A DNA stretch of 64,000 nt from Filimonas zeae. GTDB lineage: Bacteria > Bacteroidota > Bacteroidia > Chitinophagales > Chitinophagaceae. Made by a program: the position numbers and the translations under genes. Each line of letters starts with the position of its first letter. Position 1 is the first letter of the stretch. The stretch spans positions 186,001-250,000 of the forward strand of contig NZ_BMIB01000003.1 of the NCBI RefSeq assembly GCF_014641615.1, given 5' to 3'. Of the stretch, positions 56,056-64,000 are shown in pieces. The notes beneath the pieces are model-generated. The model worked only from the letters and a program-made list of their open reading frames with translations. It had not been told where the DNA came from and did no database searches.

Positions 56056-56934
56056 ATGAAAGTGATTATTACAGGTTCATTAGGAAATACGGGTAAACCG
56101 CTGGCAGAAAAACTGATAGCAGCGGGTTATGATGTAACGGTTATCAGCAGCAACGGAGATAAAAAATCAGCCATAGAAGCGCTGGGTGCCAGAGCGGCTA
56201 TTGGGTCGGTGTCAGATGCTGTTTTTTTACAGCAGGTATTCACCGGTGCAGATGCGGTATTTGCTATGACGCCTCCTAATATGGGCGGTGCCAACGTAAT
56301 TGCCAATACCGCCGCAGCGGGTAAAGCATTTGCCACCGCTATTACGGCTGCCGGCGTGCGCAGGGTAGTAATGCTCAGCAGCATAGGGGCCGATCTGGCC
56401 AGTGGTAACGGGCCTATTGCAGGCATACATCCTATTGAGCAATTGTACAATGCACTGGAAGGCGTATCAGTTACCTTTCTGCGTGCCGGTTATTTTTATC
56501 TCAACTTTTACAATGATGTACCGCTGATTAAAGGCATGGGCATTATGGGCGCTAACTTTCCCGCCACACTGGCGTTGCCGCTGGTACACCCGGCGGATAT
56601 AGCCACCGCAGCGGCAGAAGAACTGCAACAACCTGGTACCGGTAAAAATGTACGTTATGTGGTAAGCGGCGTGTATACACCGGCTGAGGTAGCTAAAGCA
56701 TTGGGCACTGCTATTGGTAAACCTGAACTGCCATGGGTAGAGTTTACCGATGAACAATCGCTCCAGGGTATGGCACAGGCAGGTATACCACAGGAAATAG
56801 CTGCACTATATACCGAAATGGGCGTGGGTTTACGCACCGGTAAAATTCAGGCTGATTTTGAAAAGAACGGATCACCGGTAACAGGCGCTACCAAACTGGA
56901 AGATTTTGCCAAAGAGTTTGCGCAGAAGTTCTAA
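56056..56934 (+). CDS. NmrA/QOR2-type NAD(P)-binding protein
   Basis: 292 aa. Begins with the Rossmann motif VIITGSLGNTGKPLAEKL. Atypical short-chain dehydrogenase of the NmrA/HSCARG type: no YxxxK pair, and MLSSIGADLASGNGPIAGIH resembles quinone oxidoreductase 2-like members. Probable role in quinone or aldehyde reduction or redox sensing. Divergent from hxlR, the usual layout for an HxlR-controlled redox gene. Confidence 0.9.
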   Translation: MKVIITGSLGNTGKPLAEKLIAAGYDVTVISSNGDKKSAIEALGARAAIGSVSDAVFLQQVFTGADAVFAMTPPNMGGANVIANTAAAGKAFATAITAAGVRRVVMLSSIGADLASGNGPIAGIHPIEQLYNALEGVSVTFLRAGYFYLNFYNDVPLIKGMGIMGANFPATLALPLVHPADIATAAAEELQQPGTGKNVRYVVSGVYTPAEVAKALGTAIGKPELPWVEFTDEQSLQGMAQAGIPQEIAALYTEMGVGLRTGKIQADFEKNGSPVTGATKLEDFAKEFAQKF

Positions 56935-56947
56935 AAACTAAAGAGGA

Positions 56948-56974
56948 TACCCCGGCAGTTATATCTCCGGGGTA
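56948..56974. terminator. Bidirectional terminator hairpin
   Basis: Perfect 8-bp arms TACCCCGG and CCGGGGTA with an 11-base loop, between the convergent NmrA-type and lipoprotein genes. Confidence 0.75.
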
Positions 56975-57010
56975 CTCGTTTAAATTATGATAGTGAATAA
57001 CTGCCAATTT

Positions 57011-57034
57011 CCAACTATCAACTCCCAACTATCA
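57011..57034. repeat. Short direct repeat CCAACTATCA, two copies
   Basis: Copies at 57011-57020 and 57025-57034 just after the lipoprotein stop on the minus strand. Similar AACT/TCA-rich short repeats are common in intergenic DNA of Bacteroidota; no function known. Confidence 0.45.
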
Positions 57035-58117
57035 CTATTCCATCACCAGCGTGAAAGTAGCAGTAAGGCTGATATTATTAGTGGTAACCGCTTCAACCGT
57101 TAAGGTATAACTACCTGCCGTAAGCGTGCCATTAGAAGCTACAGCCACGGCACCGGTGCTGCTGTTTACGCTGAACAGTTTATTGGTATCTGTAAAAGCA
57201 GTACCATCTTTGGTAATGCTGCTGATGTTGAAACTGCCTTTATACTTTGCCGGGTTGAAAGCAGGTGCGGGCGAGTTATAAGCATTGCCCAAGCCGATGA
57301 CTACCCGGTTGGTAACTACCGATAAATCATACTCTGCGTAATAAGTGCCGTAAAAGAATTTAGGTTTGGGTAGCAGTACCGCTCTGAACTGTCTGCGGGC
57401 AATAGTATAACCATCTTTACTCAGGGTAGGAATGAGGTCGTAGGTCCACTCTGCTTTTTTCGCCGGGTCGCCTGCGCCTTTTGCAATTACTACCTGGTTG
57501 CCGGTTAACCATACATTATTGTCTTCACGGCCGTTTTGAAACAGTTCCAGAATAGTTTTACTGGTATCGGTTTTTAAAAAGTCCACAGTATACTTTACAC
57601 TGGTATCGCTGTACAGGCTATAACCATAAGGTATATTATCATTGCCACCGATTTCTTTAATACCCAGCTGTGCCGGAAGTATTTTCAGCTTAAAGCTTTT
57701 GCTTACCCCTTTTAACCCGTTACCGGTGTTTACCAGTAACGAAATATCATAGGTATCGGGCAGTCTGTTTTTGTAAAAAGCAGAATACATATTGTTAGGG
57801 TACAGCATACCTGTTCTGATGGTCATTTGCTGTGCATTAACCGTTATGGCTTTGCGTATCAGTACATCCAGAGAATCAATAGCCAGTACTTTCTGGTTAG
57901 GGCTGTTTAGTTGAAGCGAAAGAGAAATGCCGGGTATGCGGGCATAATCTTCCGGCAGGGTAAAGCGCAGGGTATCACCATACACAGCAGTAACAGAATC
58001 GGGTAGTGAAACGGGGGCTACATACCCATTTACGGTATACTCTTTCCGGCAGCTGGTAATCAGTAATACAAGGGCATAAAGGGCCAGTACGTTTCTGGAA
58101 CGAAAAACGTTAATCAT
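57035..58117 (-). CDS. Lipoprotein with Ig-like C-terminus, unknown
   Basis: 360 aa. Lipobox (LITSC) near residue 23, then RKEYTVNGY. The C-terminal part (about 275-360) reads like a beta-sandwich with putative-Ig tail features (SSTGAVAVASNGTLTAGSYT, LTVEAVTTN). The remainder is unassigned. It starts 34 bp after the COG0523 GTPase gene on the same strand and no terminator lies between, so it is probably expressed from the metal-type promoter at 59359-59392. Confidence 0.78.
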   Translation of the reverse strand: MINVFRSRNVLALYALVLLITSCRKEYTVNGYVAPVSLPDSVTAVYGDTLRFTLPEDYARIPGISLSLQLNSPNQKVLAIDSLDVLIRKAITVNAQQMTIRTGMLYPNNMYSAFYKNRLPDTYDISLLVNTGNGLKGVSKSFKLKILPAQLGIKEIGGNDNIPYGYSLYSDTSVKYTVDFLKTDTSKTILELFQNGREDNNVWLTGNQVVIAKGAGDPAKKAEWTYDLIPTLSKDGYTIARRQFRAVLLPKPKFFYGTYYAEYDLSVVTNRVVIGLGNAYNSPAPAFNPAKYKGSFNISSITKDGTAFTDTNKLFSVNSSTGAVAVASNGTLTAGSYTLTVEAVTTNNISLTATFTLVME

Positions 58118-58151
58118 TGTTTGTTGTTTAAATATGTATAAAAGGAATGGT

Positions 58152-59342
58152 TTACACGAAGAACTCGTTGGTAAAGGTGTGCCCGCCCTGCATCTGCGCT
58201 ACTTCTGCATCGGTACACAGGCAGGCTTCCAGTTCTGTGGTTATGATAGCCTGGTTCATATGCTGGCCAATAATCACCAGTTCATTCAGGCGATCACCAA
58301 AATGTTTATGCCATCTGCTTTCAATCTGTTGCTGGTTGTTAACAAAATCAGAGTAATGTATCCGTTCACTGTAAGGCATGCTGGCCCACCATACGCCGGC
58401 ACTCTCTGTACGCAGGCTGCCACCCGCCTGATTAAAATGTAGTGCGTTGGCAGGGCGGGAGGCCAGCCAGAACAAACCCTTACTGCGGATAATAGTATTG
58501 TGCCACTGCTGTTGCATATAGTTCCATAACCGTTGCGGATGAAAGGGGCGCTGGTTGCGGAACACAAAACTGCTGATGCCGTAGGTTTCTGTTTCGGGCG
58601 TGTGATGGTGTGCCTGTGCCTCCTGCTGCCAGGCATCGGTCTGACTACTTTTATCGGCATCAAACAGGCCGGTATGCAATATATCTGCAAGGGCTACTTT
58701 GCCAAAAGCGGCAGTGATAATGCGCGCTTCGGGGTTTAGCTGCTGTATCATGGTGCGTATCATACCCGATTGCTCCGGTGTAACCAGATCTGTTTTGTTC
58801 AGTACAATTACGTTGGCAAATTCCAGCTGATCGGTTAGCAGGTCTACCAGCATCCGCCTGTCTTCCGGCATATCCGTTACCTTTCTGTCCTGCAATGTAT
58901 CTGTGCCTGCAAAGTCATGTATAAAGCTATAGCAATCTACTACCGTTACCAGTGTATCCAACTGGCTGATGGCGCTCAGGTCTATGCCCTGTGCTTCATC
59001 GCGGTAAGTGAATGTTTGCGCTACCGGTAGCGGTTCGCTTATGCCCGAGCTTTCTATCAGCAGGTAATCAAACCGGCCTTCTGCCGCCAGCTTCTGTACT
59101 TCCACCAGCAGGTCTTCACGCAATGTACAGCATATACAGCCATTACTCATTTCCACCAGTTTTTCTTCGGTGCGGTGTAATGTATGCTCCCGTTTTATCA
59201 CCTGCGCATCTACGTTCACTTCGCTCATGTCGTTCACAATCACCGCTACACGCAGCCCTTCCTTATTATGTAGCACATGGTTCAGCAGTGTGGTTTTTCC
59301 AGATCCGAGGAAGCCACTTAATACCGTTACGGGTAATTTCAT
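58152..59342 (-). CDS. COG0523 / CobW-type GTPase, likely zinc-responsive
   Basis: 396 aa. Walker [20 protein letters not shown] motif in [13 protein letters not shown], GTPase motifs ESSGISEP and VLNKTDL, then a His-rich stretch (AHHHTPETE) and a CobW_C domain with [10 protein letters not shown]. Longer than the other COG0523 gene in this window and of the ZigA/YciC-like branch, which supplies zinc under shortage. TTGCAA inverted repeats flank its promoter, fitting Zur-type control. A lipoprotein gene follows. Confidence 0.93.
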   Translation of the reverse strand: MKLPVTVLSGFLGSGKTTLLNHVLHNKEGLRVAVIVNDMSEVNVDAQVIKREHTLHRTEEKLVEMSNGCICCTLREDLLVEVQKLAAEGRFDYLLIESSGISEPLPVAQTFTYRDEAQGIDLSAISQLDTLVTVVDCYSFIHDFAGTDTLQDRKVTDMPEDRRMLVDLLTDQLEFANVIVLNKTDLVTPEQSGMIRTMIQQLNPEARIITAAFGKVALADILHTGLFDADKSSQTDAWQQEAQAHHHTPETETYGISSFVFRNQRPFHPQRLWNYMQQQWHNTIIRSKGLFWLASRPANALHFNQAGGSLRTESAGVWWASMPYSERIHYSDFVNNQQQIESRWHKHFGDRLNELVIIGQHMNQAIITTELEACLCTDAEVAQMQGGHTFTNEFFV

Positions 59343-59344
59343 TT

Positions 59345-59361
59345 TTGCAACGTTTTTGCAA
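59345..59361. promoter_or_regulatory. Candidate metal-repressor box 1
   Basis: TTGCAA, five bases, TTGCAA; each half is self-complementary. It overlaps the -7 element of the GTPase promoter and ends 3 bp before the start codon. Confidence 0.6.
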
Positions 59362-59392
59362 ATGTAGTTTTAAAATGCAATTTCGTTGCAAA
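59359..59392 (-). promoter_or_regulatory. Promoter of the COG0523 GTPase gene
   Basis: On the minus strand TTTG (59389-59392), 22 bases, TACATTTG (59359-59366), an exact TAnnTTTG -7 match. The transcript would start about 10 bases before the ATG. Both elements overlap TGCAA-type inverted repeats. Confidence 0.65.
59376..59390. promoter_or_regulatory. Candidate metal-repressor box 2
   Basis: TGCAA, five bases (TTTCG), TTGCA: same spacing as box 1, covering the -33 element. Two like-spaced boxes on one promoter fit a Fur/Zur-type repressor. Confidence 0.6.
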
Positions 59393-59418
59393 ATATTGTG
59401 CGCTATTTTTTGCTGGTT

Positions 59419-60126
59419 TTATACCGCCGCAACCGGGTGAAGGCATTGCTCCAGCAAAGGGGCTATAGCTTCATAAGGCCGGTTGCCTGTTACTACCAGT
59501 GCTTTTTTGTTATACGCACTGCTGATAACCAGGGTGGGGAAGCGGTTGATGTTACGATAGCTCACTTCATGCAAATCGGCTTTAAATGCATCTATTACGG
59601 TGGGGGCGGTTAGTTCCTTTGTAAACCGTTCATAGTTTAATATGTCAGCAGGCATTGCTGCAGCTGTTTCCAGTAGTATCTCTTTACGGGCAATATTCTT
59701 TTGTTGGGTCATTACGGCTTCCCGCAACGCATATAAGTAAGCATCTTCTGCTTCGGGCGATTGACGGGCGGCGCACTTCACCGCCACGCAGGCGGGATAG
59801 GAGGAAGCAGGTGGATCGGTAAACCAGATACGATCGTTAAAGGTAGCGCCGGATAATTGCCTGGCCTGCATCCATATGGGGCCCATTTGTATAGGGCGGG
59901 TTACGGCGTTCAACGTGTCCTGGTAGCTATTCCAGTTCGCCAGCAATCCGCCCATGCAGTAACGCCTGCTTATGGGAAATTGCTGTTGTATCTGTTGCCA
60001 TGTTTTTTCAAAGGCCCAGCTCCAGCAGCAGAGCGGATCGGTATAGTAAACAATCTGTAACCGATCCGCCGCCGTGTTGGAGTGTGCGGTATTAACTGGA
60101 TTTTTTGCGTTTGGTTCCTTTGCCAT
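59419..60126 (-). CDS. DsbA-like thioredoxin-fold protein with CCWS in place of CxxC
   Basis: 235 aa. No signal peptide. After the first strand (RLQIVYYTDPLCCWSW) the usual CxxC is absent: the motif is CCWS. The helical insert and return to a thioredoxin C-terminus (NINRFPTLVISS, with cis-Pro) fit the DsbA/FrnE/YjbH-like group. It starts 35 bp inside the 3' end of the manganese catalase gene, so the two are cotranscribed. It may be an adaptor or a redox protein using a single or paired Cys. Confidence 0.85.
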   Translation of the reverse strand: MAKEPNAKNPVNTAHSNTAADRLQIVYYTDPLCCWSWAFEKTWQQIQQQFPISRRYCMGGLLANWNSYQDTLNAVTRPIQMGPIWMQARQLSGATFNDRIWFTDPPASSYPACVAVKCAARQSPEAEDAYLYALREAVMTQQKNIARKEILLETAAAMPADILNYERFTKELTAPTVIDAFKADLHEVSYRNINRFPTLVISSAYNKKALVVTGNRPYEAIAPLLEQCLHPVAAV

Positions 60127-61090
60127 TACCGGTGGTGTTGGTTTGTTGATCTACTGCACTCTGGCTCCATACCTGCGGACCCAATGGTACTGCGGTGTTT
60201 ATTTCTTCGCTGCGTTCTATACTCAATTCTGTATCTAAAGTCTGTATACCTTCCAGGGTGCGGGCGGTGCCTTCCGGTTCTTTGGTAAGCAGACCATTGG
60301 TTTCCAGTACATATTGTACAGGATCATCAATATACTGCCAGGTTTCGCCCAACTGACTGCTTTCGCCCTGGTTCCATGGTCCGCGTACGGCAGAACCGTT
60401 AGACATATTGAAGTACAGGTTGCTGTAACGCGGATCGCTTTGTAACACGGCTGGTGGAAAATTAGGCTGTATCGTTTCCAGCGCCGCTTCAAACATCTGA
60501 TAGTGCGCTACCTCCCGCGTCATTAAAAAGTTCAATGTTTCTTTTACATACGGATCATCGGTAAACTGTAACAGATATTCATACGTAATTTTAGCGCGCG
60601 ATTCTGCAGCTATGTTAGAGCGCAGATCGGTAGTCAGGTCGCCATTACAATCGCCGTTAATGTACGCAGCGGTCCACGGCACTCCCTGACTGTTTGTATA
60701 CGCCGGTGTGCCACCGCTGGAGGTAAGAAATTGAGGGGCTACAATAGCCTGATGAATAAATTCTTCTTTCGCTTTTTTGCCGTTCAGCAACTGCATAATC
60801 TCTGATTCGTCAGCGGCCTTCTTTAAATCGCCGTTAACTCCCTGTAACAGCATCTGAATGGTAGCGCCTACAATTTCAAGGTGGCTGAACTCTTCCGTGG
60901 CAATATCCATCAGCAGATCGTACTTGTCAGGAAAAGGTGTGCGTGCTCCAAATGCCTGTCCAAAATAACGCAGGGCGGCTGCCAGTTCTCCATTGGCACC
61001 TCCAAACTGCTCCAGTAACAACGTAGCGAAACCCGGATCTGGTTTAGATACCCGGGCGTTAAACTGTAACTCTTTTACGTGATAAAACAT
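60092..61090 (-). CDS. Manganese (non-haem) catalase
   Basis: 332 aa. Starts MFYHVKELQFNARVSKPDP, the family start. Di-manganese ligands lie in the four-helix bundle: Glu and His in DIATEEFSHLEIVG (about 60-75), EFIHQAIVAP and the later MTREVAHYQMFEAAL (about 185-200). It breaks down hydrogen peroxide in the cytoplasm. The C-terminal 30 residues are Lys/Thr/Gln rich and overlap the DsbA-like gene. Related stress genes lie on the other side. Confidence 0.95.
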   Translation of the reverse strand: MFYHVKELQFNARVSKPDPGFATLLLEQFGGANGELAAALRYFGQAFGARTPFPDKYDLLMDIATEEFSHLEIVGATIQMLLQGVNGDLKKAADESEIMQLLNGKKAKEEFIHQAIVAPQFLTSSGGTPAYTNSQGVPWTAAYINGDCNGDLTTDLRSNIAAESRAKITYEYLLQFTDDPYVKETLNFLMTREVAHYQMFEAALETIQPNFPPAVLQSDPRYSNLYFNMSNGSAVRGPWNQGESSQLGETWQYIDDPVQYVLETNGLLTKEPEGTARTLEGIQTLDTELSIERSEEINTAVPLGPQVWSQSAVDQQTNTTGNGKGTKRKKSS

Positions 61091-61354
61091 AAGGTGGAAT
61101 TTATATAGGTGATTACAAAATATTCCCCGGCATATACAGAATGTCAGGGGCTGATATATCCGTTACTGCATATGTTAAAAAAGTTATGCCACGTGGGTGT
61201 TGGGGAGTGGATGTATCGTTCGCGGTGGAAGCAAAGGAAATTTTACGGGATGCTTCCACTTTTAAGTTGGGGTATGGGGTACTGTTGGGGAACCGGATTG
61301 TATGGAATGATCTTTATGTATTCTTCTGCATCCGGTTATTTAAAAAGAAAGTAT

Positions 61355-61456
61355 ATGGTTATACCTTTCATTGCAGTAGTCCTGGTAATTGTTATCGTAA
61401 TAGTATTCTTAACCAGTCAGGCAAAGAAAACCGATAAGGGAAACAGGCCTGAGTAA
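61355..61456 (+). CDS. Possible single-pass small membrane protein
   Basis: 33 aa from ATG 61355: a Val/Ile-rich membrane helix (IAVVLVIVIVIVFL) and a Lys-rich tail. The frame is open further upstream (from 61109) but that part has an odd Trp/Cys/Gly-rich composition and no start support. The true start is uncertain. The 264 bp before it hold no other feature seen. The 61465 gene starts 8 bp after it. Confidence 0.4.
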   Translation: MVIPFIAVVLVIVIVIVFLTSQAKKTDKGNRPE

Positions 61457-61464
61457 AAACGGAG

Positions 61465-61689
61465 GTGATTATGTCGTCAGAAGGAGAAACTACCAAACAA
61501 GTAGAGAAGCACACGTCTAAAGTACCATCAATCGTATTTCTTGCCGCTTCTCTGGCCGCGATGGGCGCATCGCTCACATTAAAATGCCTGGGTAAAAAGC
61601 ACACAGCCTTATTTGTAGGGCAGTGGGCAGCACCCTTTTTACTGCTTGGTATTTATAACAAGATTGTAAAAACAGAGGGGCATGATTAA
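61465..61689 (+). CDS. Small two-helix membrane protein, stress cluster
   Basis: 74 aa (ATG at 61471 after a GGAGG site at 61460-61464, giving 72 aa; the frame is also open from 61465). Hydrophilic Glu/Lys/Thr-rich N-terminus, then two hydrophobic stretches (IVFLAASLAAMGASLTL and WAAPFLLLGIY). The clear GGAGG site is unusual for this window and supports the start. It is followed 21 bp later by the DUF892 gene. Function unknown. Confidence 0.7.
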   Translation: MIMSSEGETTKQVEKHTSKVPSIVFLAASLAAMGASLTLKCLGKKHTALFVGQWAAPFLLLGIYNKIVKTEGHD

Positions 61690-61709
61690 CCATTAAAAAA
61701 TGAAACTTT

Positions 61710-62252
61710 ATGGAAACACTTGAAGAAACACAAACCAATGTTCATTCCCGCCTGGAGCAGTTTTTTAATACCATGCTTCAGGAAATTTACTGGTCTGAGT
61801 TGCAGCTGGTAAATGTATTAGGTACCATGCGGGACCGGGCCACTACCCGAAAACTGCAAAACGCCTTTGAACAGCATTTGTCGCAAACCCAGACGCATGT
61901 ACGCAGACTGGAAGAAGTATTTCAGTTGCTGAACCAGGAAGCTTCTCCCGAGCCATGTGCCGGTTTACAAGGCTTATTTGATGAGGGCTGGCAGGTAATA
62001 GACGAAACCGAAGATGGCACAGCTCAGCGGGATGCTGCGCTGATTATTGCCGCGCAGAAAGTAGAACATTATGAAATGGCCTGTTATGGTAGTCTTGCTA
62101 CACTGGGCCGTACCATTGGTCAGGAGCGCATTGCCCATATATTTGAAGAAACACTGGCCGAAGAAAAAGAAACCGATGCGCTGCTTACGCAGATTGCAGA
62201 GGGTAGTATAAACTATCAGGCCAGCAGGGAACTGGCAGATGATATCAGTTAA
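61710..62252 (+). CDS. DUF892 (YciE/YciF-type) ferritin-like protein
   Basis: 180 aa, all-helical. Metal-ligand-type residues appear in MLQEIYWSELQLV (first helix pair), AAQKVEHYEMACYGSLATLG and ETLAEEKETDALL, the DUF892 hallmarks. Members are stress-induced and ferritin-like in fold. Start ATG 61710 with a U/A-rich leader. Part of a plus-strand group with small stress-type proteins, opposite the manganese catalase. Confidence 0.93.
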   Translation: METLEETQTNVHSRLEQFFNTMLQEIYWSELQLVNVLGTMRDRATTRKLQNAFEQHLSQTQTHVRRLEEVFQLLNQEASPEPCAGLQGLFDEGWQVIDETEDGTAQRDAALIIAAQKVEHYEMACYGSLATLGRTIGQERIAHIFEETLAEEKETDALLTQIAEGSINYQASRELADDIS

Positions 62253-62273
62253 CCATTTATTATACGCTAAACT

Positions 62274-62471
62274 ATGTCAGACAAAAAAGAAACTTCCGAA
62301 GCGGTAAAGCCGGCACCAACAGGCAATGCCAGCAATCCATCACCGGCTGATGAAAAAATAGTGCGTGATAAAGCCACCGCCAATAAAGAAAAAGCAGAAA
62401 AATATATCCGTGAATCTGGTAACATAGAAGATATGCCGGATGCGGAAGAAGAGGATAATTCGCAGGGATAG
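62274..62471 (+). CDS. Small disordered, charged stress-type protein
   Basis: 65 aa, almost entirely Lys, Glu, Ala, Pro, Asp and Asn, with no hydrophobic core; likely unfolded in solution. It lies 21 bp after the DUF892 gene and before a terminator. Similar small acidic proteins accompany DUF892 and catalase genes in desiccation or general stress groups. Function unknown. Confidence 0.7.
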   Translation: MSDKKETSEAVKPAPTGNASNPSPADEKIVRDKATANKEKAEKYIRESGNIEDMPDAEEEDNSQG

Positions 62472-62492
62472 GGTAATCGTGTATTGGATAGC

Positions 62493-62536
62493 AGAGCAGT
62501 CTCCTTGTTTACAAACATGCGGGGCTGTTCTTTTTT
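62493..62536 (+). terminator. Rho-independent terminator of the stress gene group
   Basis: AGAGCAG (62493-62499) pairs with CTGTTCT (62525-62531, one G-T pair), with an internal TGTTT/AAACA hairpin, then a run of T. Placed 22 bp after the small charged protein. Confidence 0.7.
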
Positions 62537-62711
62537 AATGCCTCGCTAAAAGTTAGTGCGAAGAATCATAGCAGGCAACGCATTCAGGTATACCGTGGCT
62601 GGTTGTTGCATTCCGGATATGTGGCCAATGAAACAGCCCTGTTTCACCCGTTATCCCGGTGCTATAGCAGGTAAAAAGTAAGGGTAGCCTAAGATGCCCT
62701 AATTTAGCGGC

Positions 62712-64000
62712 ATGAGAAAAACTATTATGCTGGCATTGCTGTTGTTTTGCGTAAAGGCGCAGACACAGGTGTTGCAAACACCTTTTGAAAACAGTGCCGG
62801 CAGGCAAACGGCTACGTATGCGGAGTGTATCCGTTTTTACAAACAGCTGAACAGCTATTCCAGTCGTGTTTCTATTAAAGAAATGGGAAGCAGTGATGCG
62901 GGTTATCCCTATCACCTGGTATTATTCTCCAACGATGGTGTGGCAGATCCTGCCGCCTGGCATAAAAAAGGCAAATTAGTTATATTGGTTAATAACGGCA
63001 TACACCCTGGCGAGCCGGATGGCATAGATGCCAGTATGTTGCTGTTGCGCGATCTGGCAACGGGCAAAGCGCATATTCCTGATAATATTGCTTTGGCAGT
63101 TATTCCCGTTTATAATATTGGTGGGGCATTCAATCGCAACAGCTATTCCCGCGTTAATCAGGATGGCCCGGAAAGCTATGGGTTTCGGGGTAATGCGCAG
63201 AATCTGGATCTGAACCGCGATTTTACTAAAAACGATTCACGGGAGGCGCGTTCGTTTGCGCAAATATTTCACTGGTTAAATCCTGATATTCTGATTGACA
63301 ACCATGTGAGTGATGGCGCCGATTATCAGTATACCATGACGCTGCTTAGTACCCAGTGGAATAAGATGGGAGGCGCACTGGGTACTTTTTTGCATGATGT
63401 TTTTCAGCCTGCTTTGTTTGAGGGTATGGAAAAGAAGGGTTGGCCTTTAACACCCTATGTAAATTTTGAAGCGGGGAATCCTGAAAAAGGCTGGGAGGCT
63501 TTTTACGATCCGCCACGTTATTCAAGCGGCTACGCTGCCTTATTTAACACCATTGCTTTTATGCCGGAAACACATATGCTAAAGCCTTTTCCCACGCGTG
63601 TACAAGCTACGCGTGCTATGATGGAAACCATTGTTACCAAAGCATCGGCTTATGCCAGGGATATAAAAGAAAAGCGCAGGCAGGATATTGCCGCCTATGC
63701 CAGCGATGGCCGGGCAGCGTTACGCTGGCAGGCCGATACCACACGTTGGGATACGCTGCTTTTTCGTGGGTATGAAACGGCTACCAAAACAAGCGAGGTA
63801 ACCGGTATGCCTCGTTTGTATTACGATCATACACGACCATTTGAAAAAACGGTAAAGTTCTTTAACTATTATGCACCTGTGCAACACGTTAATGTGCCTG
63901 AAGCGTATGTTATTCCACAAGGCTGGCATGAGGTGGTTGAACTGTTGCGCCTGAATAAGGTAGTTATGCGCCAGCTAACACGCGATACAGTTATGCGTTT
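62712..64000 (+). CDS. M14-family zinc carboxypeptidase, 3' end cut by window edge
   Basis: 429 codons visible. Signal peptide to about residue 19 (LLLFCVKAQTQ). The M14 zinc motif is HPGEPDG (His and Glu ligands, about residues 98-104), followed by NLDLNRDF for substrate binding and DNHVSDGADY holding the third-ligand His. The catalytic Glu region would lie in MPETHML. It is secreted and would trim amino acids or act on cell-wall peptides. Stands alone after a terminator. Confidence 0.92.
   Translation, partial: MRKTIMLALLLFCVKAQTQVLQTPFENSAGRQTATYAECIRFYKQLNSYSSRVSIKEMGSSDAGYPYHLVLFSNDGVADPAAWHKKGKLVILVNNGIHPGEPDGIDASMLLLRDLATGKAHIPDNIALAVIPVYNIGGAFNRNSYSRVNQDGPESYGFRGNAQNLDLNRDFTKNDSREARSFAQIFHWLNPDILIDNHVSDGADYQYTMTLLSTQWNKMGGALGTFLHDVFQPALFEGMEKKGWPLTPYVNFEAGNPEKGWEAFYDPPRYSSGYAALFNTIAFMPETHMLKPFPTRVQATRAMMETIVTKASAYARDIKEKRRQDIAAYASDGRAALRWQADTTRWDTLLFRGYETATKTSEVTGMPRLYYDHTRPFEKTVKFFNYYAPVQHVNVPEAYVIPQGWHEVVELLRLNKVVMRQLTRDTVMR

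Noticed and set aside
61109..61437. Longer overlapping open frames upstream of the small membrane protein
   Set aside because: The two frames (from 61109 and 61141) conflict, use weak starts and have non-protein-like composition; only the last 33 codons of the first look real.

Overview
The window reads as a chromosome segment of a member of the Bacteroidota, most likely close to Chitinophagaceae. The basis is two SusC/RagA plus SusD/RagB pairs, STN-domain TonB receptors with ECF sigma/FecR regulators, many Cys-Lys/Arg lipoproteins, DUF4974-type FecR proteins, a LytS/LytTR two-component pair and promoter-like TAnnTTTG elements. No rRNA, tRNA, CRISPR array, insertion sequence or phage gene was seen. 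Gene density is high and strands switch in blocks.

Region 1 (1-14945, minus strand) looks like one transcription unit of about 15 kb: ECF sigma factor, FecR anti-sigma factor, STN-type TonB receptor, two DUF4397-like/unknown lipoproteins, three tandem fasciclin (FAS1) lipoproteins and an Oar-type TonB receptor that runs off the left edge. Gaps are 0-33 bp after the first receptor. No SusD is present. This is the best candidate for an undescribed system: a cell-surface FAS1 lipoprotein array under envelope-signal control. Divergent from it (15139-17967, plus) is a second sigma/FecR module whose third gene has a stand-alone STN domain, an Ala/Lys/Pro linker and a small C-terminal barrel-like domain, but no TonB receptor.

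Region 2 (18060-22259, plus) is a glycan module: two SDR sugar epimerase-like genes, a GT2 glycosyltransferase and a GT-C-like membrane protein, the first three joined by ATGA overlaps. Region 3 (22263-26867) holds a lipoprotein, a FtsX/MacB permease, an outer-membrane protein gene broken by an in-frame TAG and a divergent ribose-5-phosphate isomerase A. Region 4 (27240-37411) is a SusCD locus with an accessory lipoprotein and a yellow/royal-jelly-type protein, followed on the other strand by a TlpA-like thioredoxin and a GH39 glycosidase. Region 5 (37664-48809, plus) has an esterase, a small protein, a LytS-type sensor kinase, a large HExxH zinc protease, SusC, SusD and a LytTR response regulator. 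It looks like a self-regulated peptide or glycopeptide uptake locus.

Region 6 (48826-56934) has a COG0523 GTPase, two small unknown genes, and a minus-strand run of HxlR regulator, phosphoesterase, 6PGDH-like dehydrogenase, ABC permease, ABC ATPase and M20 amidohydrolase, with an NmrA-type gene divergent from hxlR. Region 7 (57035-59392, minus) is a second COG0523 GTPase and a lipoprotein behind a promoter flanked by TTGCAA inverted repeats that look like a metal-repressor site. Region 8 (59419-62531) groups oxidative-stress functions: a DsbA-like protein, manganese catalase, a DUF892 ferritin-like protein and small stress-type proteins. The window ends inside an M14 carboxypeptidase gene (62712 to the edge).
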